Assembly: GCF_042100115.1 (NCBI RefSeq)
Contig: NC_091273.1
Coordinates: forward strand, 3,162,001-3,226,000
From: Alternaria dauci
Lineage: Eukaryota; Ascomycota; Dothideomycetes; Pleosporales; Pleosporaceae
Direction: 5' to 3'
Length of the DNA stretch: 64,000 bases
Below the pieces are notes generated by a model. That model had not been told where the DNA came from, made no database searches, and saw only the letters and a program-made list of their open reading frames with translations. A program made the translations under genes and the position numbers. Shown here piece by piece: positions 55,547-64,000 of this stretch (position 1 is the stretch's first letter; each line of letters begins with the position of its first letter).

Positions 55547-55976
55547 ACGTTTGATACAGTAGTTGCTTTTAGCGATTTAGCATTATGACGCAACGCCATT
55601 AACCGCATAGTCTAATTCAGTAGTGCAGAACTTGTTGAAGAGGTGGCTTGGTGTGTGGAAAAGTTCTCGAGAAAGCATGGCGTCGGCGTAATGGCATATG
55701 TTCTTGGATGTAGCTTCGGATAGATATGTACCGTCGTTGGAAGCATAATGAGAAACCGATTACTCTTATCCATGTCTAGCAAGCAACTGGGCTGGATTGT
55801 GCGTGGCGACTCTGTGCGAGTGGTTGCCAAGCCCCACAGCCGCGGTATGTTCCGTCCTCCGCCCGAACTCCGCAAAAGTTCCACACAGCGGCGGCGCATC
55901 GCACCCACCTTTGCAACAGCATCCCTTCTGACCCACGTCCGCTTCTTATCGCAGTCGTGAACAGCCGTTTCCCAAC
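55547..55976. other. Intergenic, TIM22 promoter
   Basis: DUF4048 3' UTR and TIM22 upstream sequence; both genes rightward. Nothing else seen. Confidence 0.5.
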
Positions 55977-56772
55977 ATGTCTTTTCCAGGCGGAATAGGA
56001 GGGGTAGGCGCAATGCCAGCTGCCCTGAACCCTAATGCAGGCATGACGGAGCAAGAGCAGCAGATGGTGAAAGCAATGCAAATGGGCATGGAGTCTTGCA
56101 TGGGCAAGACAGTAATGGCAGGCATCATGGGTGGTGGTCTGGGTGCCATGTTTGGACTCTTCATGGCCTCGGTATGTATTCAAACGACTGCAATGTGCGC
56201 AACCATGAGGGCAGACATGACTGACATGGCATGGCCAGATGCGATACGATACCCCAATGTCACAACCCCTCCCCACAAACATACCAGCTACCAAGCCTGC
56301 CACTACAGCCCCTGGCGCGATATCAATAGCAGGCGTTAAGCCATCAACCCTGGCTACAAGCAACGTCAACTCCGCTTCCGCAGCGACTCTCACCACAGCG
56401 CCCTCTGCTTCCGCCACCGCTGCCCTCCCAAATCCAGCCGCTACCGCAGCCGTCGATATCAAAGACCTTCCGCTTCGCCAACAACTACGAGCTGGTCTGC
56501 GCGACATGTACCGATCCTCCATCTCCAGTGGACGCAACTTTGCCAAAGTCGGCGCCATATTCTCAGGCACTGAATGCGCCATCGAGGGCCTACGAGCCAA
56601 GAACGACTTGTACAACGGCGTGGCCGGAGGCTGTTTGACAGGTGGAATATTGGCAAGAAACGCAGGCCCGCAAGCTGTGGCCGTGGGATGTGCAGGTTTC
56701 GCGGTTTTCAGTGCAGCGATTGATGCGTACATGCGTATGCCCGAGGATGAAAGGAGCAAACCCATTGCCTAA
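55977..56772 (+). CDS. tim22: Mitochondrial carrier translocase subunit Tim22
   Basis: Channel-forming subunit of the TIM22 complex, which inserts carrier proteins into the inner membrane. Exons 55977..56171 and 56239..56772 (67-bp intron, phase 0) give 242 aa. Hydrophobic Gly-rich helix 1 ([17 protein letters not shown]) precedes the intron, and the splice restores the family wording MASMRYDTPM. After an Ala/Thr/Ser/Pro-rich intermembrane loop of some 65 residues, the Tim17/22/23 signature follows with [40 protein letters not shown] and [19 protein letters not shown]. Two conserved Cys flank the second helix. The loop is longer than in yeast. Confidence 0.93.
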
Positions 56773-57309
56773 GTTTTCACCTTTGAGGAAATCTTGAACA
56801 CTACGGGCGAGAGCTAGGACGGCGTTGATGTAATTCATGTATGTGTACTGTATACCACAAGCGACGTTAGGATGGACTCGCAACTTCAGCATTGGGCGGC
56901 GTTTGAATGATAGATCTCATGAACATCTCACAACTATGACCAAGGACAAGTCAGAATTACTGGGTAGCAATCGAGGCCGTAACCACGCACACATGCAATG
57001 CATGCAGATCGACTTGACAACAAATCGGCAGCCCAAGTCTTGTCTATAGCAGTCATAGCCTGTCTGCTGCCGTTCCTAGTGTAGCCAGCCAATCAAAATT
57101 CGCGAGGGTTTTCACAGCGAAAAAGTCGCGCCCCACCGCCACCATTGCGAAATCTTCCACCACGCCAGCGGCACAGCCTAGTCACATATCAACGATCAAA
57201 AATTCGTGTCATATTTGGGGCATTAGACTGTGTCAAATTTCCGCCCATTTACGACAAACAGACAGATTTCGAATACTCGGCTGCGATTTGCCGCCCAGAT
57301 CACAAAATA
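56773..57309. other. Intergenic, NOB1 promoter
   Basis: TIM22 3' UTR and upstream region of NOB1. The NOB1 frame is open for about 55 codons before its ATG but from non-ATG starts. Confidence 0.5.
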
Positions 57310-59148
57310 ATGGCGACGCCTAATGCAACTCAGCAGAAACCGATTCACTCGCTTATTCTAGATACTGGTCCGTTGATCAAGAATACCGTATCGATATCTA
57401 CCATCATCAACGCGGCCGAGGAACTATGGACCACCCCTGCCATTCTCTCTGAGATCCGCGATGAAGCGACACGATCACGTGTGCAGACGACGCTCATTCC
57501 ATTTTTGAAGATCAGGAACCCTAGTCCTGCGAGTTACGATGCGGTCATTGCATTCAGTAAGAAGACGGGTGATCACGCGGTTCTGAGTAGACAGGATTTG
57601 GGTATCTTAGCTCTGGCTTATGAGGTGCATTGTGAGAGGAATGGGGGGAACTGGGGTTTGAGAGAGTCGCCAAAGGGAGAAATCAAGAGAAGGCCCGAGG
57701 AAATCGAAAAGGAAAACGAAGAAAAGGCGCAAATGGAGGGCTCTTCCAGCTCAACAAAGAAGCGCAAGAACAGGCGAAGGGCGGCTAAATCAGCCGGCAA
57801 CACAGCTGAAGACGCAGCTGAAGAAGAGGTGGAGGGCGGCCAGGTTGACGCCGAAATCGCTGAGCTAGAGGCGGCAGACGAGGGTTGGGAACAGCCTACA
57901 GGCAAGCGGGCAGCCAAGGCTAGAGCGCCCAAATCCACCAAGTTCAACTTCAAGCCTGCGGAGGAGGTCCAAGACAGCCCACAACAAGGGAAGCAACCGG
58001 AAGAACAATCTTCGTCAGCTGAGGTAGACGAAGAGGACGGCGGTGTAGCAGTCACTCGTGAGCAGATTGAGGAACAGATACATGAACAGGTCGTTGCACA
58101 GGTCCAAGATCAAGTCCATGAGCAAATGCAAGACCAAGTTCACGAGCAGCTTGAGACGCAGGCTCAGGGAGAGCTCGATTCCCAGGCTGTAGAGCAGGTT
58201 GAAGAAAAAATTGAAGAGCAGGTCCAAGAACAAGTTCAAGAGCAACTTCGAGAACAGGCTGGTAACCAAGGGCTGATCGAGCAATCAACCGCAGTTGAGG
58301 TGCCCACCACCAACATCCACATTGAGCAGGAAGCAGAGCTCTCACTCACAACTGAACAACCTGGGCATGAGCAGCAGCCAGGTCAAGAGGTCAGCTCAGA
58401 TGAGCCGAACCTAGAGCGAGATATGGAGGACCTCTCAATCTCTCATGGTGCGACTCAACAACCTACGCCCCCGACAACTGACGACTCAGCTGTGGACTCG
58501 GATTCAGATGGCGACTGGATAACGCCCCAGAATCTCACTGAGCACCAAGCCAAGGACGGTGCCATCCAGCCCCAGATCCACACATCCGCCAACCGCCAGC
58601 TAGATGTAGCAACCATGACCATCGATTTTGCGATGCAAAACGTGCTACTCCAGATGAACCTGCAACTCCTCTCAACAAACATGCAGCGTATCAAAAACGT
58701 CAACACAAAGGTGCTCCGCTGCCACGCATGCTTCAACATCGTAAAGCAAATGGACAAACAATTCTGTCCCCGCTGCGGTCAAGCGACCCTGCAGCGTGTG
58801 ACTTGCTCCACGAACGCTGCCGGAGAGTTCAAGATCCACTTGGCCAAGAACTACCAGTACAACAAGCGAGGCGACAAATACAGTATCCCTAAGCCTATTG
58901 CTGGTACTGCGAACACCAAGTGGAGTCATGGCCAGGGCGGAGGCAAAGGTGGCTGGGGCAGAGATCTCATCCTGGCTGAAGACCAGAAGGAATACACAAG
59001 GCGTGCCGAGGAAGAAAAGCGGACTAGAACGAGGGATCTCATGGACGAGAACTACCTGCCGGGCATCCTGACAGGTGATCGAGGGAGGGCTGGCGGCAGG
59101 GTCAAGGTGGGTGCGGGCAAGAATGTCAATTCGAAGAAGCGGGCTTAG
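57310..59148 (+). CDS. nob1: Pre-rRNA D-site endonuclease Nob1
   Basis: PIN-domain nuclease that cuts 20S pre-rRNA to mature 18S rRNA late in 40S assembly. Single exon, 612 aa from ATG 57310. PIN domain residues 10-110: LILDTGPLIK (acid), TPAILSEIRDEATRSR (acid) and VLSRQDLGILALAYEVH (acid). The zinc ribbon reads RCHACFNIVKQMDKQFCPRCG. The C-terminal part has KNYQYNKRGDKYSIPKP and GGKGGWGRDLILAEDQKEY, as in the family. Between the two domains lies a long acidic Lys/Glu linker and an unusual Glu/Gln/Val repeat (58060-58265), which make the protein much longer than the 459-aa yeast one. Confidence 0.94.
   Translation: MATPNATQQKPIHSLILDTGPLIKNTVSISTIINAAEELWTTPAILSEIRDEATRSRVQTTLIPFLKIRNPSPASYDAVIAFSKKTGDHAVLSRQDLGILALAYEVHCERNGGNWGLRESPKGEIKRRPEEIEKENEEKAQMEGSSSSTKKRKNRRRAAKSAGNTAEDAAEEEVEGGQVDAEIAELEAADEGWEQPTGKRAAKARAPKSTKFNFKPAEEVQDSPQQGKQPEEQSSSAEVDEEDGGVAVTREQIEEQIHEQVVAQVQDQVHEQMQDQVHEQLETQAQGELDSQAVEQVEEKIEEQVQEQVQEQLREQAGNQGLIEQSTAVEVPTTNIHIEQEAELSLTTEQPGHEQQPGQEVSSDEPNLERDMEDLSISHGATQQPTPPTTDDSAVDSDSDGDWITPQNLTEHQAKDGAIQPQIHTSANRQLDVATMTIDFAMQNVLLQMNLQLLSTNMQRIKNVNTKVLRCHACFNIVKQMDKQFCPRCGQATLQRVTCSTNAAGEFKIHLAKNYQYNKRGDKYSIPKPIAGTANTKWSHGQGGGKGGWGRDLILAEDQKEYTRRAEEEKRTRTRDLMDENYLPGILTGDRGRAGGRVKVGAGKNVNSKKRA
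58060..58265 (+). repeat. Intragenic EQVxEQVQ-type repeat in NOB1
   Basis: About 65 codons of imperfect four- to eight-residue units, such as EQIHEQV, DQVHEQM and EQVQEQVQEQL, encoded by repeated GAGCAG/CAAGTT-like words. Heptad-like spacing predicts a long charged helix or coiled coil. It sits in the linker, where length is likely tolerated. Confidence 0.85.
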
Positions 59149-60677
59149 ACTGCTGATGTGAGCGGTCTGGAACGAAGGTATTTGAGGGTGTGTTGACACT
59201 GGCATAGGTGGATTTGGATGGTTTGGTGCGGTGCATGGGAGGATCGGGTCGTCCAGTTCTTTGGGATTGGGGGCGTAATGGATTATGGCGAATGGTGTTG
59301 GGCCACGATTGGCGGATCACCGGATTTCATGTCTCGGGTAGACGAATGATATGCCAAAGGTTCATATTTACTGTTTCGGCATGCCGCTCCTGTCGTCATT
59401 GATCCCGTTCGACTGTAGATCAACCCACGTCGAACCACCTCACGAAGGAACCACCCCCAAGACTTGCTTCCTCCTTCCTCTCTGCGCCGCACATTTGTAT
59501 CTTCAAAGCATATCAAGAACCATCACGATGCATGCACTTACATGTCACCATTCAACGAGGTACATGCCAGCTTTGTACTAGTCTATCTACTCGATTGCCA
59601 ATGCACTTTCCTATCCTTATGAACACACCGCCCAACAGATTGCCATAAGATAAAAGTGTGTGGTGGAATGTTTTGCCGATCCCTGATCCTCCATGTAAGG
59701 GTCGGAGTTTCACGCACGGGCGGCTGTATGTTGGTATCGATTGAGCAAGTTCTACACCGCCTCATCACATCAGTCACTGCAGTAGTTTGCAGACCCGTGA
59801 ACCGATCGCGCGCCTCAATACGTGGCTCGTTTCAGGCGCGATCTCGTGCTGCAAGCTTGCATAGTAATTCCTCCCATTCGACAAAATACGCCTACATTCC
59901 AGATTCGACCCATATTGAATGTGCCGAATCGGCAGGGTCGCAGGCTGCAAGGATGCGGTTCAGTAAATCCTGATGGGACAATGCCTTTGTAGTCTGGCAC
60001 TGGGGTTGCGGAATACGATAGGATCGTGCGGTATCTTGGCTTGCATTGTCAGAGTTGCTCGAAAGTGGCGTAAATCCTATCAGCTCACTATGACCTCGAA
60101 AATACCATGTGCATTGGTTCGGCGTACGCCCAGCTCGTGGTCGGCGATGATATTTGTATAATGGCTGTGGTCCGCACTCCACCTCAAGCTGAAGGCGCGA
60201 TACGGGTTCAGGCGAACGACATATGTTTCGTTAGGCCAGTGGTATATCGTCATACGGAGTTGCACGCTCTCGTGTTCCCCAGCCGTAAGAACGTGGCGTG
60301 TAGTGACAGCCGAGTTCGTGCGACAGATAACCCTTACATAGCACTCACGTGGACTGCGCCCGAACGCCTCGCTTACGTCAAATACATTCAGCTAGGAATA
60401 TCGTGATTGGTTCCGGACAACTTTGGCAATGCAACTGCGGCTCGGTATTCGAGGCGATGAACGTGTGTCGGCAGTGCAGTGCGAAAGGGCGTGTCGGGTA
60501 AATGATGCAGCGCCTCGAGACCCCAAAATGTCGAAGGAATTCAATACTGGGAGGCCAATGACGTGAATGGCATGGTCCGACAATCAAAAAGGAGCTTCCT
60601 GTTCTTCATCACGTCGCGAAAGCCGTAGTCGACTTGATTTTGCTGTCTGGAGTATTTGTCCGTTCTAGTCTTTTGTT
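59149..60677. other. Intergenic 1.5 kb, no supported gene
   Basis: Short frames only, in both directions, with no domain. It separates housekeeping NOB1 from the terpene synthase gene. No repeat or RNA gene recognised. Confidence 0.5.
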
Positions 60678-62048
60678 ATGACCATGGCAATTCTTAGTAT
60701 CCTCAGCTCTTGGACATCGCTTCCTATATCATACCTCAGGCTTGTATGTTTTCTTGTATTGTTCCTCCTTACCATCTCCGCGGCCATAGTACTTATCTTA
60801 TCCCAGCTGTCTAGGTCTCTCTACGTCCCTGGGCGCACTGAGAGTCCTAGGCCACTCGTCCCTTCTGCGACCAAGAGTGGACTGCCCGAGGCTCGAGATC
60901 ACCGTACAGAGATCATTGATCGTCTTCGTGGCCAAGAAATTTACGTTCCGGATGTATATTACATATATGCCGATTGGGTTGCCAAAGTACATCCACATGT
61001 CCAAGTGTTAAGGGATCACCTAGAGGGATACTTCCAAAAGTTCATCAGCACAGAGAGTCAAAGGAAGAAACAGCGCAGAGTGGACAACGGCCTCTGCGTA
61101 GGATACTTCTGGACCCATGTCGAGCTAGAGAAGTTCATCGTGTTAGGAGAACTGGTAGCTTGGGTAAATGAATTCCATCTTTCCGATAGTTCTCTGCTGA
61201 CATGGAGTCATAGTTCTTTTTTTGGGATGATGAGATTGATTGCGGCACTCTGACCAACGACCGTGACAAGACCGAAGCGTACTGTAACGATACACTCAAC
61301 TTCATCCGATATTGCTTGCAACCAGAACTCGATACCGAAATCCCAGCGCCAGGGCGATTGCACAACTGCGGTCCATGGGTCAATATAGGAAGGGCGATGC
61401 AGGAAGGACAATCGAAGGGTACGACCAATTAGTGCTTGCACTGTGTGTATCAGCTAACAAATGTCGCAGAGGCACGCGACCGTTTCGCTGAAGCCATTTA
61501 CGACTTTATTCTTGGCGTCCGAACGTCTCAGGCTACGTGGGCTCAGGTAGGAAGTTTCCTGGGACAGATTGCACGTAAGATCTAGGCTGACTTTGTACGA
61601 GCACTTTTAGGGCATGTCCACTCTAGATGAATACACAGCGCGCCGCTTGAGAACCGTTGGGACCAACCCTTGCATCGCTGTTATGCAATGGGCCTACGGT
61701 CTCACACTGCCCTCATCGGTATGGAGTCATGAGGCTTTAATAGCCATAACACGCGAGGTAGCTATCTCGGACTTCCTCTGGAACGACATCGTAAGCTTAC
61801 GGAAGGAAATCGATGATGGCGATATCGATTCTGCAATCCCGGTTATGGTCTGGAACGACGGATGCAGTGCGCAGGTCGCCGTCGATCGATGTGTGAAGAT
61901 GGTGGAAGAGAGCTGGGCAAGACTGTTGGATGCAGAGAAGCGGTTGCTGGAGGCAAATGCTCAAGAGCCTGAGCAGATCAAACGCAGTGTCGAGACGCTT
62001 ATCGGCGGGTGTAAAGACGTATTGGTTGGACATATGGTCTATTCGTGA
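60678..62048 (+). CDS. Class I terpene synthase
   Basis: Cyclises a prenyl diphosphate, probably farnesyl diphosphate. Exons 60678..61163, 61214..61418, 61470..61546 and 61611..62048 join in phase to 401 aa. The aspartate-rich metal motif, FFFWDDEIDCG, appears only when intron 1 (50 bp) is removed. The NSE/DTE motif is intact as FLWNDIVSLRKEIDDG, about 150 residues later. Other family pieces are IYVPDVYYIYADWVAKVHPH and RLRTVGTNPCIAV. The N-terminus reads as a 21-residue hydrophobic helix (60744-60806), but that 63-bp stretch has GTATGT and CCCAG ends and may be an intron, giving a soluble 380-aa enzyme. No P450, transporter or regulator is adjacent. Confidence 0.88.
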
Positions 62049-64000
62049 GGTGCCCGCAAACTGCGTCAAGGAGCGTGCTGACTTCATACTAGTCTCAAGA
62101 TTCCGCGCAATATGTCGGTGGCGAGGATGAGCGAGATGGACTGCAGTTTCCGCGTCGTGCTATAAAGTCTGGCTGTTGAAAACGCCATTTCGGCAGGCTG
62201 TCTGATAGGGTATCGTGCTGTGAGTGGGAACGACACGTTCGATCGAAGTGGGAAGGCTTCCTCTGGCGCTTCGCATAGTCTACATAGAACTTGTTCCACC
62301 AACAGAGCCTACGCAGCCGCGGACTTGTGATGGAGGCGACTCGAATCGTCTTCCAGCCGAGATCAGAGTGATCGTGGCCCACGAGAATTGCTATTAGCGC
62401 GCGCTCCTTGTCTTGTGGTCGGCGTTGAAGCAGCGATACGAGGTCCCACTCCGTGTGAGCGCTATGGCCCCTATTGACGGACGAAGAGGCGGAGGGGCGG
62501 CTGGGTGCTTGTCCTCGGCCGCGATGCCAAGAGACGCTGCAGCTATGCTTCGCTTGGGAGTATGGATGTTTGAAGTCGGAATGTTTGGAGTGAAGTTGAG
62601 CATCGTGTGTCGTTGTGCGACCCGTTTTCAGGCAAACAATGGGCATGATGCCGGTGAAGCGTGATTGGCCGGATGGCGAGATTTCCGTCTTCGACGAGGA
62701 AAGAACGTGCCTTTTGTCTTAGCTTCCGCAGCCGCTATCAGATCTCACCCCGATTTTGGTTCAGACCTCATGCCTTGCTTAAACCCCATCCTTATACATC
62801 TGCCAAAACCCATGAGCAAGCGCGCCGCTCCTCTTGACGACTGCACTCGTAGACAGGCGCTGTGCTTGACTGGACTGAAGCGCTTCTCCAATAGTCACGC
62901 CGCTTAGCGACATGCTCCGAAAGCCTATCTTGCCCCTTCAATCCGCATACGCTTGTCCGCCCAAGTACGGATGCGCCCACATATGATACCGGGGTCATGC
63001 GATGATCGCGATACCGACGGGCGACTTCCCGGAGCCGAGCCGTTTGAAGGACATCTGATTCGAAAGTTGCCGGAGCCGGTAGCTGGGCTGGCAGCACGTG
63101 GATAATACATGCCTCGCAGCAATGCCGGGTTGGTCCAAGTTCCCAACGATTGTCATCGACCATCGAACGCTGGAAAGCGGCATGAGGCTTCTGGATCCTG
63201 ATCCTCAGGCTGAAGTCATCTTGGGCGTCATCTCTCCCCAGCGCAGTTGGTCTTCGTCTCGTGTCGCACCAGTCTCTTCTTCCAAAGTGTGCACAGCAGG
63301 ACACGTAGTAGTGTAGCCGTTGTCGTCCCGTCGGCACTGTCTTGGCACGACGCTCCAATCTTGCGCCCATGGCGCCAATAGCGCGTCTTTCCAGGTTCCT
63401 TTGTCATGACCTAGGCCTAGCTCTTGCGACTGGTCTCTGATAGCGGCCTTTGGTTTCCGGCCAATCGTAACAAGACTTTGGGCTCTCGAGGTCTGAGGGC
63501 CTTGGGTGAAGCAAAGGTGTTTCGATATTGCTTCCCAGCCACCGAGCATATTGCTGCGGACAAGCTCGGCCGTCGGCTGCAAGCAGCATACACCCACGGA
63601 GGGACGATCTTCTTGGCTGTGCTGTATTCATCTTGGCCTGCCAACTGGGCAGCTCCTCGCTGCTGATTCACGTCGTTGCAGGAACAGTACTAGACTACGG
63701 TGAACATTTCTTTGCTTTTGTACGGATTCCATAGGGGCTTCTTCCTGGATAGAAGCATATACACCCAAGGCGACGAGGCCACACATACCGAATGCACGAT
63801 GCGATTTGCCCCTCGCTCGGCCACGGCTGGGTGCTGACTGTTTAGACGCTCGAGATCTCTGTGCGGGGTCATATCATGAGTGTGCCTTATCTGACCGGCT
63901 TCTAGATTCGAAGGAGGCCGCGTGTGCGGCAGTGGGGGGTCGATTTGATGGAAAGCGTTCCGTTCGGTGCGAGCACTCGAGGCAACGCGCCTTTCGATTG
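62049..64000. other. Terminal 2 kb, no supported gene
   Basis: Several frames of 60-190 codons exist on both strands but overlap each other, lack codon preference and show no domain. No repeat, tRNA or mobile-element hallmark recognised. Confidence 0.5.

Noticed and set aside
62792..63370. 192-codon minus-strand frame near the right end
   Set aside because: Overlaps several other frames, has no domain and no codon preference.
1..64000. tRNA, rRNA or CRISPR loci
   Set aside because: No tRNA B-box-like GGTTCGAATCC with matching arms, no rRNA stretch and no regularly spaced repeats were found by eye.

Overview
The window is nuclear DNA of a filamentous ascomycete, most likely a dothideomycete of the Pleosporales type. 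That placement is an inference from the gene set (Pth11-like receptor, HET protein, Zn2Cys6 regulators, GT90, DUF4048 protein), from many 42-70 bp introns with GTANGT donors and CTAAC/CTGAC-like branch sites, and from closely spaced genes on both strands. No search was run. Gene models were rebuilt by hand: several open frames begin at TTG or GTG, so starts were moved to an ATG, and exons were joined only where donor, acceptor and phase agree.

Layout. 0-24 kb holds mostly housekeeping genes: class II eIF4E, protein phosphatase inhibitor-2, an M18 aminopeptidase, a GT90 glycosyltransferase, an acetolactate-decarboxylase-like protein, complex I NDUFS6, a YjbQ-family protein, Tyr/Gly-rich proteins, a mitochondrial membrane protein, an insulysin-type peptidase, an EthD protein and an Mpp6-like exosome cofactor with a zinc knuckle. 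23.5-26.8 kb is gene-poor, followed by a damaged-looking Pth11-like receptor. 28.6-38.1 kb holds VMA1 (V-ATPase subunit A), VPS1 (dynamin), mitochondrial bL27 and an alpha-methylacyl-CoA racemase. 38.6-49.2 kb is accessory: an NAAA/acid-ceramidase-like hydrolase, two regulators, a HET protein and a secreted histidine acid phosphatase. 50-59 kb is again housekeeping: GCK kinase, DUF4048 protein, TIM22, NOB1. 60.7-62 kb holds a class I terpene synthase with no recognised pathway partner; the last 2 kb has no supported gene.

The main discovery candidate lies in VMA1. Seven of its introns would be ordinary if not for one: six are short, but the intron at 29919-31560 is 1642 bp and carries, on the same strand, a 412-codon frame for a GIY-YIG nuclease followed by a basic region and two C2H2 zinc fingers. 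The intron has normal GT-AG borders, so it looks like a spliceosomal intron that has become a homing element in an essential gene. The coding DNA just 3' of it is recoded, in codons and residues, as expected if the target was altered or co-converted. VMA1 also hosts the yeast VDE intein, at a different site that is uninterrupted here.
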